Below are positions 17,233 to 25,901 of a stretch of DNA of 61,046 nt, piece after piece. Each line of letters opens with the position of its first letter. The first letter of the stretch is position 1. The notes beneath the pieces were generated by a model that was not told the DNA's origin, did no database searches, and was given only the letters and a program-made list of their open reading frames with translations. A program made the translations under genes and the position numbers. Source of the DNA: JBPEWY01 sp052032225 (GTDB lineage Bacteria; Bacteroidota; Bacteroidia; Flavobacteriales; Flavobacteriaceae); contig JBPEWY010000017.1 in the NCBI GenBank assembly GCA_052032225.1, positions 1 to 61,046 of the forward strand. The letters are read 5' to 3'.

Positions 17233-18426
17233 CTACTTTAAAACTTCTTGAACCTTATCTGCAGCTTCTTGGAATTCTATTGCAGAGTGAACCTCTAATC
17301 CGCTATTATCAATAATTTCTTTGGCCAATTCAGCGTTAGTACCTTGCAATCTAACAATAATAGGCACTTTAATAGCATCACCCATATTTTTATAAGCATC
17401 TACAATACCTTGTGCTACTCTATCGCAACGTACAATACCTCCAAAAATATTAACCAAAATAGCTTTAACGTTAGGGTCTTTTAAAATAATTCTGAAGGCA
17501 GTTTCTACACGTTTGGCATCAGCAGTACCACCAACATCTAGGAAGTTTGCAGGCTCGCCTCCTGCCATTTTAATTAGGTCCATAGTTGCCATAGCTAAAC
17601 CGGCTCCGTTTACCATACAACCAACGTTACCATCTAAATCTACGTAATTTAAACCTACCTCTTTAGCTTCAACTTCTATAGGGTTCTCTTCGCGTAAATC
17701 ACGTAAATCTACATAATCTTTATGTCTAAATAACGCATTATCATCTATGGTAACCTTGGCATCTACAGCCATTATTTTATCATCAGATGTTTTTAACACC
17801 GGATTAATTTCAAATAAGTTTGCATCGCTCTTTACGTAAGCAGTATAAAGTGCTGTAACAAACTTCACCATTTCTTTAAATGCATTACCAGACAACCCTA
17901 AATTAAAAGCAATTCGTCTTGCTTGAAATGGCATTAAACCAACAGCCGGATCTATTTCTTCGGTAAAAATTAAGTGAGGTGTTTTTTCGGCTACTTCCTC
18001 AATATCCATTCCACCCTCTGTAGAATACATGATCATGTTACGCCCTTTAGCACGATTAAGCAATACCGACATGTAGAATTCTTGTGTTTCGCTCGGGCCG
18101 GGATAGTAAACATCTTCTGCCACTAACACCTGGTGTACCTTTTTACCCTCTTTTGGAGTTTGTGGGGTAACCAAATTCATTCCAATAATCTGTTCGGCTA
18201 ATTGCTCTACCTCAGCAAGGTTTTTAGCAAGCTTAACGCCACCACCTTTACCTCTACCTCCGGCATGAATTTGCGCTTTAATTACATGCCATTGTGTTCC
18301 GGTTTCGTTAGTTAATTGTTTAGCAGCAGCTACTGCTTCGGTAGCATTCTGCGCTACTATACCTCTTTGTACTCTAACTCCAAAACTTGCTAAAATTTCC
18401 TTTCCTTGATATTCGTGTAAGTTCAT
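17233..18426 (-). CDS. sucC: Succinyl-CoA synthetase (ADP/GDP-forming) beta subunit
   Basis: TCA-cycle enzyme subunit of 397 residues that binds nucleotide and catalyses succinyl-CoA to succinate with substrate-level phosphorylation. It opens with the family signature MNLHEYQGKEIL; the longer in-frame extension to 18465 overlaps the promoter box and was rejected. The ATP-grasp part shows KAQIHAGGRGKGGGVKLA, and the C-terminal part has NIFGGIVRCDRVAQGI. The alpha subunit (sucD) is not in this window. It is divergent from lysA across a 176-base promoter region. Confidence 0.97.
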   Translation of the reverse strand: MNLHEYQGKEILASFGVRVQRGIVAQNATEAVAAAKQLTNETGTQWHVIKAQIHAGGRGKGGGVKLAKNLAEVEQLAEQIIGMNLVTPQTPKEGKKVHQVLVAEDVYYPGPSETQEFYMSVLLNRAKGRNMIMYSTEGGMDIEEVAEKTPHLIFTEEIDPAVGLMPFQARRIAFNLGLSGNAFKEMVKFVTALYTAYVKSDANLFEINPVLKTSDDKIMAVDAKVTIDDNALFRHKDYVDLRDLREENPIEVEAKEVGLNYVDLDGNVGCMVNGAGLAMATMDLIKMAGGEPANFLDVGGTADAKRVETAFRIILKDPNVKAILVNIFGGIVRCDRVAQGIVDAYKNMGDAIKVPIIVRLQGTNAELAKEIIDNSGLEVHSAIEFQEAADKVQEVLK

Positions 18427-18453
18427 AACAATAGTTTCATGTTTATTGCGCCA

Positions 18454-18461
18454 CAAAAGTA
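18454..18461 (-). promoter_or_regulatory. -7 box TACTTTTG for sucC
   Basis: Exact TAnnTTTG on the minus strand, predicting +1 near 18450 and a leader of about 24 nt. Confidence 0.6.
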
Positions 18462-18577
18462 ACAAACGTTTAGAAAATTATCTAATTAATTTTTTTTAGA
18501 CTGTTGTTATAATTATAACTTTTTGTTTGTTTTTTATAACTAATATTTCTTTTCTTTTAGAATTACAATACCTACTT

Positions 18578-18585
18578 TAGTTTTG
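18578..18585 (+). promoter_or_regulatory. -7 box TAGTTTTG for lysA
   Basis: Exact TAnnTTTG match predicting +1 near 18589 and a leader of about 14 nt to the ATG at 18603. Confidence 0.55.
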
Positions 18586-18602
18586 CCAATAAAATTTTGA
18601 AT

Positions 18603-19826
18603 ATGAATACTAAAGATTTAATTGCTGTTGCTGAAGAATTTGGAAGTCCGACCTATGTATACGATGCAGAAAAAATAATAAAACAATATAAAAGACTAAC
18701 AAAGGCTTTTAACAATGTACAGAGTTTAAAAATAAATTACGCTGTTAAAGCTCTTTCTAACATATCTATTTTAAAGCTATTTAATCACCTTGGCAGTGGT
18801 CTTGATACCGTTTCTATACAAGAAGTTCAGTTGGGTTTATTAGCCGGCTTTAAACCTCAAGATATTATATTTACTCCCAATGGCGTATCATTAGAAGAAA
18901 TTGAAGAAGCTGCAGCACTTGGAGTACAAATTAATATTGATAACCTTTCTATTTTAGAGCAATTTGGCAGTAAGCACCCAAAAATACCGGTGTGTATTAG
19001 AATTAATCCGCATGTTATGGCCGGAGGTAACTCTAAAATATCTGTTGGGCATATAGATTCAAAATTCGGTATTAGCATTCATCAACTACCTCACATTTTA
19101 AGAATCGTAGAAAATACCGGAATGACAATTAACGGAGTGCATATGCATACCGGAAGTGATATTTTAGATATTGATGTGTTTATTTATGCCTCTGAAATAT
19201 TATTTGAAACTGCAAAACATTTTAAAAACCTTGAATTTATAGATTTTGGTTCCGGATTTAAAGTTCCTTATAAAGAAGGAGACATAGAAACTAATATTGA
19301 AGAGTTAGGTAAAAAACTAACTAAAAGATTTAACGATTTCTGTAAAGAGTATGGTAAAGACCTAACATTAGGTTTTGAACCGGGTAAATTTTTAGTAAGT
19401 GAAGCCGGTTATTTTTTAGCAAAAGTTAACGTTGTAAAGCAAACTACATCTACAGTTTTTGCCGGTATAGACAGTGGTTTTAATCATTTAATCAGACCTA
19501 TGTTTTACAATGCCCATCATGAAATAATAAATATTTCAAATCCGGAGGGTAGAGAGCGATATTACTCTATAGTAGGCTACATCTGTGAAACCGATACTTT
19601 TGCAAACAACCGAAGAATATCTGAAATTAGTGAGGGCGATATTTTATGCTTTAAAAATGCAGGGGCTTATTGTTTTACCATGGCAAGCAACTACAACTCT
19701 CGCTTTAGACCGGCAGAAGTGTTATGGTACAATAAAAAACCTCATCTAATTTCTAAAAGAGAAACTTTTAACGACCTAATAAAAAATCAAACTCAAATAG
19801 ACGTAATGCAACAAGTTACTGCCTAA
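18603..19826 (+). CDS. lysA: Diaminopimelate decarboxylase
   Basis: PLP enzyme converting meso-diaminopimelate to lysine. About 407 residues of alanine-racemase-like (fold III) decarboxylase: PLP lysine in NYAVKALSN, HMHTGSDI, the glycine-rich phosphate loop FGSGFKVPYKEGD, GFEPGKFLVSEAG, CETDTF with the partner active-site Cys, and AYCFTMASNYNSR near the end. A TTG two codons upstream is possible, but the ATG is preferred. Together with dapD at the left edge this shows the succinylase route to lysine. Confidence 0.95.
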   Translation: MNTKDLIAVAEEFGSPTYVYDAEKIIKQYKRLTKAFNNVQSLKINYAVKALSNISILKLFNHLGSGLDTVSIQEVQLGLLAGFKPQDIIFTPNGVSLEEIEEAAALGVQINIDNLSILEQFGSKHPKIPVCIRINPHVMAGGNSKISVGHIDSKFGISIHQLPHILRIVENTGMTINGVHMHTGSDILDIDVFIYASEILFETAKHFKNLEFIDFGSGFKVPYKEGDIETNIEELGKKLTKRFNDFCKEYGKDLTLGFEPGKFLVSEAGYFLAKVNVVKQTTSTVFAGIDSGFNHLIRPMFYNAHHEIINISNPEGRERYYSIVGYICETDTFANNRRISEISEGDILCFKNAGAYCFTMASNYNSRFRPAEVLWYNKKPHLISKRETFNDLIKNQTQIDVMQQVTA

Positions 19827-19916
19827 AACCTTAAAATATGCAGTTTTTAGCACAATATTTACGCTCTATTTTAGGTTTTATTAGTAATTTTATACTGAAA
19901 TAATACGAATTTAATT

Positions 19917-20450
19917 ATGAAAGCCCCAATTTTTAAAAGCCTTAGGCTTAGCATTTTAGTTGTGCTAACTTCTCTTTTTTCGATAGTTACCTATGCACAA
20001 AAAGTAAATTGGCTCACTTGGGAAGAAGCTATTGAGCGTTCTAAACAAGATGCCCAACCCAAAAAATTATTTGTTGATGTTTACACAGATTGGTGTGGTT
20101 GGTGTAAAAAAATGGATAAAGACACTTTTCAAAACCCTGAAGTTGCAGCCTACATGAACAGTAACTTTTATATGGTTAAGCTCAATGCAGAGCAAAAACA
20201 AGATATAGTTTACAATGGTAGAACCTTTAAATTTATAGCATCTGGAAGACGTGGTTACCATGAGTTAGCAGCTGCATTACTACAAGGAAGAATGAGCTAT
20301 CCTACTGTTGTATTTTTAGACGAACAGCAACGAATTTTATCACCGGTTCCGGGGTACCAAAAACCGGATGGATTTTTAAAGATTGCTAAGTTTTTTGGCG
20401 ATAATATTTATAAAGACAAAAGCTGGGAAGAATACAGCACATCCAAATAA
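19917..20450 (+). CDS. Secreted thioredoxin-fold protein
   Basis: 177-residue exported thioredoxin-like protein. A Sec signal peptide covers about residues 1-27, ending YAQK. The redox motif is WCGWCKKMD, a C-G-W-C active site, followed by TFQNPEVAAYMN and a cis-Pro loop (SYPTVVFLDE), as in the DUF255/thioredoxin_7 group. A periplasmic disulfide or oxidative-stress role is plausible. It stands alone between lysA and a strong terminator. Confidence 0.85.
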   Translation: MKAPIFKSLRLSILVVLTSLFSIVTYAQKVNWLTWEEAIERSKQDAQPKKLFVDVYTDWCGWCKKMDKDTFQNPEVAAYMNSNFYMVKLNAEQKQDIVYNGRTFKFIASGRRGYHELAAALLQGRMSYPTVVFLDEQQRILSPVPGYQKPDGFLKIAKFFGDNIYKDKSWEEYSTSK

Positions 20451-20464
20451 AAACCTCAAAATTT

Positions 20465-20494
20465 ATGCTCTTACCTTGTAAGAGCATTTTTTTT
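20465..20494 (+). terminator. Terminator of the thioredoxin-fold gene
   Basis: 9-bp stem ATGCTCTTA/TAAGAGCAT with a 5-base loop, followed by seven or more T on the plus strand. Its U tract runs straight into TATCTTTA (20494-20501), a near-consensus -7 box just before the next start. Confidence 0.88.
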
Positions 20495-20505
20495 ATCTTT
20501 AGTAC

Positions 20506-21645
20506 ATGAAGAAACTTATACTTAATTGTTTTCTGGCGTTACTCACTTTTTTTTGTAGCTGCCAGCATAAAACAAACAATCCCTTACAAACCATTTTAAA
20601 CCAATCTGAGTCTGATGTAATAAAAAAAGTTATTGCAGATTTAGATACTTACGAAGTTCAAATTTTACTTTCAGAAGTTCATAAAAACAATGGTAAAGTT
20701 ACATTTACAGATTATAGTTTTAACGTTAATGATAGTACCTACTTTTATCCTGCCAGTACGGTAAAGTTTCCTGTATCTGTTTTACTGCTAGAAGAGCTAA
20801 GCTTTAAAGATTTCCCTACAATAAATACCCCTTTTTTTGTAGAAGGAGACACCATAATTACAACTTTTAAAAAAGACATTACAGATATATTTGCAGTAAG
20901 CTCTAATGATACGTTTAATAGACTTTTTGAATATTTAAGTAAAGACACTATAAATAGCAGATTAGCACAAAAAGGCTTACTTCCAATAAGAATTTCGCAT
21001 AGATTATCTACTGACAATGCTGCAGATTTAAAAACAAAAAATCTTGTTTTTTATAAGAATGATACCACGCTAATTTCAACAAATTCAGTTATTTCTAAAC
21101 CCATAAAACCATTACACCTTAATAAAATTAAAAAAGGAGCAGGCTTTTACCAGAACGGAGAATTAGTTAATGAACCTATGGATTTTTCTTTAAAGAATTA
21201 TCTTCCCATAAACACACTACATGGTATTATGAAACGGGTAATTTTTCCGGAAGCCTTTCCGGCAAACAAACAATTTAAATTATCTAAAGTAAATAGAGAT
21301 TTTCTTTTAAATGCAATGCAAATTGTTCCTAGAAACGCTGGTTATAACGAAACAGAATATTATGATAGTTATGGAAAATTTTTTATGTACGGAGACACGA
21401 AAGAACGTATTCCTGATCACATAAAAATATATAATAAAGTAGGGTATGCTTATGGCTATTTAACTGATTGTGCGTATATTACAGACACCAAAAACAACCT
21501 TGAGTTTATTCTTACTGCTACTATTCATGTAAATAAAGACGGAATATTTAATGACGATGTATATGAATATGATGAAATTGGCATTCCGTTTTTGGCCCAG
21601 ATTGGCAGAGAAATACATGAGTTCCTCCTTAGCCAAAGAAAATAA
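20506..21645 (+). CDS. Beta-lactamase-fold serine hydrolase lipoprotein
   Basis: 379-residue lipoprotein (signal MKKLILNCFLALLTFFCSC; Cys 17 or 19 as anchor) of the class A beta-lactamase-like family (Beta-lactamase2). The SxxK motif is STVK at 84-87, an SxN-like SND is at 133-135, and a KTG-equivalent KVG precedes YAYGYLTDCAYI. The family includes true beta-lactamases and non-resistance serine hydrolases. The KTG position is changed and the protein is longer than typical (about 290), so resistance should not be assumed. It ends 19 bases before the LytTR regulator on the same strand. Confidence 0.82.
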   Translation: MKKLILNCFLALLTFFCSCQHKTNNPLQTILNQSESDVIKKVIADLDTYEVQILLSEVHKNNGKVTFTDYSFNVNDSTYFYPASTVKFPVSVLLLEELSFKDFPTINTPFFVEGDTIITTFKKDITDIFAVSSNDTFNRLFEYLSKDTINSRLAQKGLLPIRISHRLSTDNAADLKTKNLVFYKNDTTLISTNSVISKPIKPLHLNKIKKGAGFYQNGELVNEPMDFSLKNYLPINTLHGIMKRVIFPEAFPANKQFKLSKVNRDFLLNAMQIVPRNAGYNETEYYDSYGKFFMYGDTKERIPDHIKIYNKVGYAYGYLTDCAYITDTKNNLEFILTATIHVNKDGIFNDDVYEYDEIGIPFLAQIGREIHEFLLSQRK

Positions 21646-21664
21646 AAGCTAAAACAGTAGGAGT

Positions 21665-22396
21665 ATGAAAGAGGGTGTTAAGATTTTAGTTGTTGAAGAC
21701 GAAATGATAATTGCTGCCAATATTGCTCTTCAGCTAAAAAAGTTAGGGTATGAGGTTACCGGTATAGCTACAACCGGAAAAGAAACTTTAGCCCAAATTA
21801 AAAATTCTCCCCCCGATATTGTTCTGTTAGATATTCAGTTAAAAGGAGATTTAGATGGTATTGAAACTGCTTTACTAATGCAACAAGACTATAATATCCC
21901 TATTATATATTTAACAGCTAATGCCGATGACGCCTATTTTATGAGAGCTAAAAAAACCAATCCGTATGCGTTTATTTCTAAGCCCTTTAAAAAATTAGAT
22001 CTTCAACATGCAATAGAACTCACAATAAATAGAATAGAGAAAAATAAATCTGATGTAAATGTTTTAGAAAAAAGTAATGTTTTAACCGACAGCATTTTTG
22101 TAAAGCATAATGATAACATGGTTAAAATATTCATAAAAGATATTTTATACATAGAAGCCGAAAGAAATTACTGCCGTATATTCTCTAAAGACAAGCAATA
22201 TTTACTAGTAAGCACATTAAAAGAAATTATAAAGAAATTGCCTATAAAGCATTTTTTAAGAATTCACAGATCGTTTATTGTAAATGTTTCACAAATAAAC
22301 GAAGTGGGTAACAACTACGTAGTTATAGCAAGAAAAACAATTCCTGCCAGTAAAAAATATAAATCAGAAATTTTAGAAAGACTGCAAACTATTTAA
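21665..22396 (+). CDS. LytTR-family response regulator
   Basis: 243-residue two-component regulator. The receiver domain (about 5-125) has the acidic pocket VVEDE and phospho-acceptor D56 in IVLLDIQLKGDLDG, plus the switch Lys in FISKPFKK. The C-terminal LytTR DNA-binding domain starts near residue 138 with SIFVKHNDNMVKI, and contains YIEAERNYCRIF and FLRIHRSFIVN. It converges on the TPR histidine kinase and shares stop-codon bases with it (22393-22396), a likely cognate pair. Its targets are not visible in the sequence. Confidence 0.92.
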   Translation: MKEGVKILVVEDEMIIAANIALQLKKLGYEVTGIATTGKETLAQIKNSPPDIVLLDIQLKGDLDGIETALLMQQDYNIPIIYLTANADDAYFMRAKKTNPYAFISKPFKKLDLQHAIELTINRIEKNKSDVNVLEKSNVLTDSIFVKHNDNMVKIFIKDILYIEAERNYCRIFSKDKQYLLVSTLKEIIKKLPIKHFLRIHRSFIVNVSQINEVGNNYVVIARKTIPASKKYKSEILERLQTI

Positions 22397-24357
22397 ATAG
22401 CTTTTACCTGCTTAAACTGAAAAGTAATTGCAGTACCTTTTTTATTTATACTCTGCATCGTACCGTTTAATTGTTTAGATAATAAACTAATTAATTGCGT
22501 ACCAAAACCAGTACCATTAATATGGCTTTTTTGCAGCCTGCCAATACCATTATCTGATACTTTTAAAACCAGATTAGCATCTCCCTCCTTATCTAAAGCT
22601 ACATTTATTTTTCCGGTTTTGTTTTCAGGAAAAGCATATTTTAAAGCATTTGTAAGCAATTCATTTACAATTAAACCTAACGGAATAGCAGTATCTACAT
22701 CTAACTCTAATTTTTTCATTTTACAATAAAATTTTATCCTGTTTGATGCCCCAAAAGAGCCTAAAACATGCCTTCCTAACGACATGAAATATCCTCTCAT
22801 TTCTATAGTTGATAAATTTTTTCCTTGATACAGTCGTTGATGAATTATACTCATAGATTGTACTCTATTTTGGCTCTCGTTCATAACATTTACCATATCT
22901 GCATTTTGAATTTGAGCCGATTGTAAGGCTAATAAACTTGATACAATCTCTAAGTTATTTTTTACCCTATGATGAATTTCTTTTAATAAAAACTCTTTTT
23001 CTTGATTTTGCTGCTTTAACAAAAGATTTTTTTGTTTGTTATTTTGAAAGCTTTTAAACAAAATAACCAGCATAAAAAACAACAATACTGCAATTATAGT
23101 TATTAAGCTCTGTCTGGTTTTTTGTTGTTTTAATTTTACTTCTTGCTCTAAAATTGTAGATTCTTTTTGAGCAACATCAAACTCAGTTTGGAGTTTAGAT
23201 ATTCGCTGATCAGCTTCGGCTGTAAATATTTGATTTTTAAGCGAATCGTATTTTGCAAAAGCCTCGTAGGCTTCTTTGTAATTATGATTACCTGCATACG
23301 ATTTACCGAGTGTTTGGTATGCCTGACTTAAATAAAATTCATCTCCAAAATTAACTGTTGCTATTTCTATGCACTTTGTAACGCTTTCTATTGCGCTTAA
23401 AAATTTTCCTTGTAAATATTGTAGTTTTCCAACAGATAGCCAAGAACGCATCAGCATAAACTCATTATCTAATAATTCTGCATATTTTATAGCTTCAATA
23501 CCGGCTTTTTCTGCTTCTTGGTAGTTGTTTAATAATGCATATAAATCAACTAATGAAATGTAAACATCACTTAAATTATTATAAAAACCATAACGTTCGC
23601 CAATGGCTTTAGCATGCTGATAATAGTTTAAAGCCTTTTCATAGTTATGTAATGATAAATAGTTGTTGCCTACTACGTATAAGGTAAAATCGTAATCTAA
23701 ATCATTAATTCCCCTTTTCTCAAAAAGTTCTAAAGACTTTAGACCGTATTCCAAGCCCTTATCAAACTTAGATTGCTTCCAAAACAAATTGCTCAAATCA
23801 CTATAAGCTAGAGCTTGCGCTTTTAAATCGTTTGTTTCTTTGCCTAAACGCAACGATTCTAAAGCATAATCTGCTGCCTTACCAAGTTCACCTCGACGCT
23901 CAAAAACATATCCGAGTTGTGTATTTAAAAATGCTAAATCGCTATTGGTTACTTTAGTAGCTGCTTCTGTTAAAACTGAATATGCCTCTTCAGATTTTTC
24001 TTGTCTAAGTAAAATAGCCCCTTGCGTTATTTGAAATCTACCATGCCAAAGCGTATCGTTTTTCTGGGAAGATAACGCTAATCCTTCTTTTGTAAATGCT
24101 AAAGCTTTAGTAAGATTTCTGGTATGCCAGTAATAGGCTAAATCGTTTAGAATAGAAAAGGTAAGTGTATCAGAGTTTGTTTTAGTATAGGCTTCTTCAA
24201 GCTGCTTTAAATAAGATGCTCCAAAGTTATCTGTATCTACAAATACTTTTAGATATGGTTTTTCTCTATCAAAATCAATAAGCTGACCGTACGTACTACC
24301 ATAAAATAAACAGAACCACGCAACAATAAGAATATTATAAACAAACGTTTTATGCAT
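22393..24357 (-). CDS. TPR sensor histidine kinase (HisKA_2 type)
   Basis: 654-residue membrane kinase. A signal peptide (ending near residue 25) precedes a periplasmic array of about seven to eight TPR-like repeats (residues about 60-390). A coiled linker leads to one transmembrane helix near 410-432. The kinase core has the HisKA_2 box KEIHHRVKNNLE with H462/H463, then an HATPase_c domain with NELLTNALKYAF, DNGIGRL and GFGTQLI. Kinases of this design are widespread in Bacteroidota and usually pair with LytTR regulators, as here. The signal is unknown. Confidence 0.92.
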   Translation of the reverse strand: MHKTFVYNILIVAWFCLFYGSTYGQLIDFDREKPYLKVFVDTDNFGASYLKQLEEAYTKTNSDTLTFSILNDLAYYWHTRNLTKALAFTKEGLALSSQKNDTLWHGRFQITQGAILLRQEKSEEAYSVLTEAATKVTNSDLAFLNTQLGYVFERRGELGKAADYALESLRLGKETNDLKAQALAYSDLSNLFWKQSKFDKGLEYGLKSLELFEKRGINDLDYDFTLYVVGNNYLSLHNYEKALNYYQHAKAIGERYGFYNNLSDVYISLVDLYALLNNYQEAEKAGIEAIKYAELLDNEFMLMRSWLSVGKLQYLQGKFLSAIESVTKCIEIATVNFGDEFYLSQAYQTLGKSYAGNHNYKEAYEAFAKYDSLKNQIFTAEADQRISKLQTEFDVAQKESTILEQEVKLKQQKTRQSLITIIAVLLFFMLVILFKSFQNNKQKNLLLKQQNQEKEFLLKEIHHRVKNNLEIVSSLLALQSAQIQNADMVNVMNESQNRVQSMSIIHQRLYQGKNLSTIEMRGYFMSLGRHVLGSFGASNRIKFYCKMKKLELDVDTAIPLGLIVNELLTNALKYAFPENKTGKINVALDKEGDANLVLKVSDNGIGRLQKSHINGTGFGTQLISLLSKQLNGTMQSINKKGTAITFQFKQVKAI

Positions 24358-24575
24358 TCCTCAATTTAAATTAAACTAACAACTGAGGCATACTAAATAT
24401 ACAACATATTTAACCAATAACTTACTGATAAATAAAACCTTACGTTCGGACAATTTATAAAGCCACTTATCCTAAATTGATTGCACAACTAACATAAGCA
24501 TGTTTCTTTTGCACAAAATACTTGCATAAGCTATTCCCCTATATCCTATACCAGCTAATTTTTTTAAAAGATAAA

Positions 24576-25088
24576 ATGAGGGGTATTACAATTTTTTTCT
24601 TAACTGTTTTAACTGTTTTTATATCGTGTAAAAAAGATTCGAAAACTGTTTTATCTGTTCCTATTTTACAAGCAAATCTTGATAATTATGTTGAATTATG
24701 TTGGAATAAGAAAAACATTAAGAACGATTTGAAAACATTAGTATCTACCGACTTTAAGCGTAGTTTAAATGGTATTAACGTTGTGCAAAATGCGCAAGAA
24801 ATGAAAGCTCATATAAACTTATACACAACGGCTTTCCCAGATTTAAAAGTGTCTATTATTAAATCTACTTTCCACAAACAAAAGGTTTTTGTGCTTTGGA
24901 GTTTTTCGGGCACCAATACCGGAAATTATGGTGAAATTCCTGCAACCGGAAAAAAAGTAACCGTATCTGGCTCATCTACAATCCAATTTAATGATAACGG
25001 ATCTTTAAGCAGTGAGGTTACCTACTATAATGAATTAGACCTGTTACAACAATTAGGTTACGAACTCATACCCCCATCCTTAGAGTAA
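24576..25088 (+). CDS. SnoaL/ester-cyclase-like lipoprotein
   Basis: 170-residue predicted lipoprotein. The ATG at 24576 is chosen because it gives MRGITIFFLTVLTVFISCKKD with a C-terminal lipobox, whereas the longer frame from the TTG at 24522 adds an unlikely 18-residue leader. The mature part has the ester-cyclase/SnoaL pattern: YTTAFPDLKVSIIK, VLWSFSGTNTGNYGEIPATGKKV and a late beta-strand. SnoaL-fold proteins include polyketide cyclases and many unknown ligand-binding proteins; catalysis is not demonstrated. It is the first of three tightly spaced exported genes. Confidence 0.75.
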   Translation: MRGITIFFLTVLTVFISCKKDSKTVLSVPILQANLDNYVELCWNKKNIKNDLKTLVSTDFKRSLNGINVVQNAQEMKAHINLYTTAFPDLKVSIIKSTFHKQKVFVLWSFSGTNTGNYGEIPATGKKVTVSGSSTIQFNDNGSLSSEVTYYNELDLLQQLGYELIPPSLE

Positions 25089-25122
25089 AATTTAAAACAA
25101 TTAATAACTAAAACATGTAATT

Positions 25123-25890
25123 ATGAAAACAATTAAAATCTCGCTTTTACTATTACTTTTTGTAATGGTATTACCACTTAATGGTATTGCACAAGAGAAA
25201 AATCGTGCCTATTTGGTGCATGAAGATCAAGTAAAACCATCTATGACCGATGAGTATGAGGCAATCTCTAAAGAATTTATTGAAGCTTGCCAGAAACACG
25301 GAATTCAGAATGCAGATTGGTTTACTGCTCAAATAAATGATGGCACCTACTTAAGTATTACTCCTATTGAGAAAATGGCAGATATGGACAAAAGACCTTT
25401 TGCGCCTTTATTTGAAAAAATGGGAGAAGAAGCTGCATCAAATATCTTTAAACGTTTTAACAAATGTTACGACAAACATGGCGATTATGTGGTTATTTTA
25501 AATGCAGAGTTAACATATATGCCTGATGGTATAGATGTAAGAACAGAAGGTGAAAACTACAGAAAATGGCATTTTATGCATGTTACACCTAACAACATTC
25601 AAAACCTAAAAGGAAAACTAAAAGAGTTAAAAGCACTTTTTGAAAAGAAAGGCTCTAAAATGCACTACCGTATTTACCATAATGGTTTTGGTAATATGGG
25701 CGATTATTATTTAGCAGTGATATCGGCCAAAAATGCTGTAGACTATGCAGAGAAAGCTGCTGCCAACCAAAAATTGTTAGGAGATGAAGGTAAAAAACTC
25801 TTTGATGAGGTATTTGGCTTTGTAGACAGATATGAGGTTAAAGAAGGCGGTATGCGACCAGATTTAAGCTATACATACAACCCTAACTAG
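25123..25890 (+). CDS. Exported protein, tandem alpha-beta-barrel-like halves
   Basis: 255 residues with a Sec signal peptide (cleavage near GIAQ, residue 24). I do not recognise a named family. The mature part looks like two similar halves, each with a beta-strand opening (RAYLVHEDQVKPSM; KWHFMHVTPNNIQ), a long helix, then paired strands (YLSITPIEKM; YYLAVISAKNA), as in dimeric ABM/NIPSNAP-type ferredoxin-like barrels. Hence the barrel call is an inference from pattern only. It is 34 bases after the SnoaL-like gene and 11 before the NTF2-like gene, so likely co-transcribed. Confidence 0.55.
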   Translation: MKTIKISLLLLLFVMVLPLNGIAQEKNRAYLVHEDQVKPSMTDEYEAISKEFIEACQKHGIQNADWFTAQINDGTYLSITPIEKMADMDKRPFAPLFEKMGEEAASNIFKRFNKCYDKHGDYVVILNAELTYMPDGIDVRTEGENYRKWHFMHVTPNNIQNLKGKLKELKALFEKKGSKMHYRIYHNGFGNMGDYYLAVISAKNAVDYAEKAAANQKLLGDEGKKLFDEVFGFVDRYEVKEGGMRPDLSYTYNPN

Positions 25891-25901
25891 AATAAAAAAA
25901 C

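Noticed and set aside
18427..18465. 13-residue N-terminal extension of sucC
   Set aside because: It overlaps the promoter box and precedes the universally conserved MNLHEYQ start.
19827..19916. Imperfect inverted repeat (TAAAACCTTAAAAT ... ATTTTAGGTTTTA) after lysA
   Set aside because: The arms are AT-rich with a mismatch and a large loop and no U tract; too weak to call a terminator.
21659..21663. AGGAG directly before the LytTR regulator start, like a Shine-Dalgarno sequence
   Set aside because: Only one base separates it from the ATG; functional spacing is about 5-9 bases, and Bacteroidota seldom use SD pairing. Likely chance.
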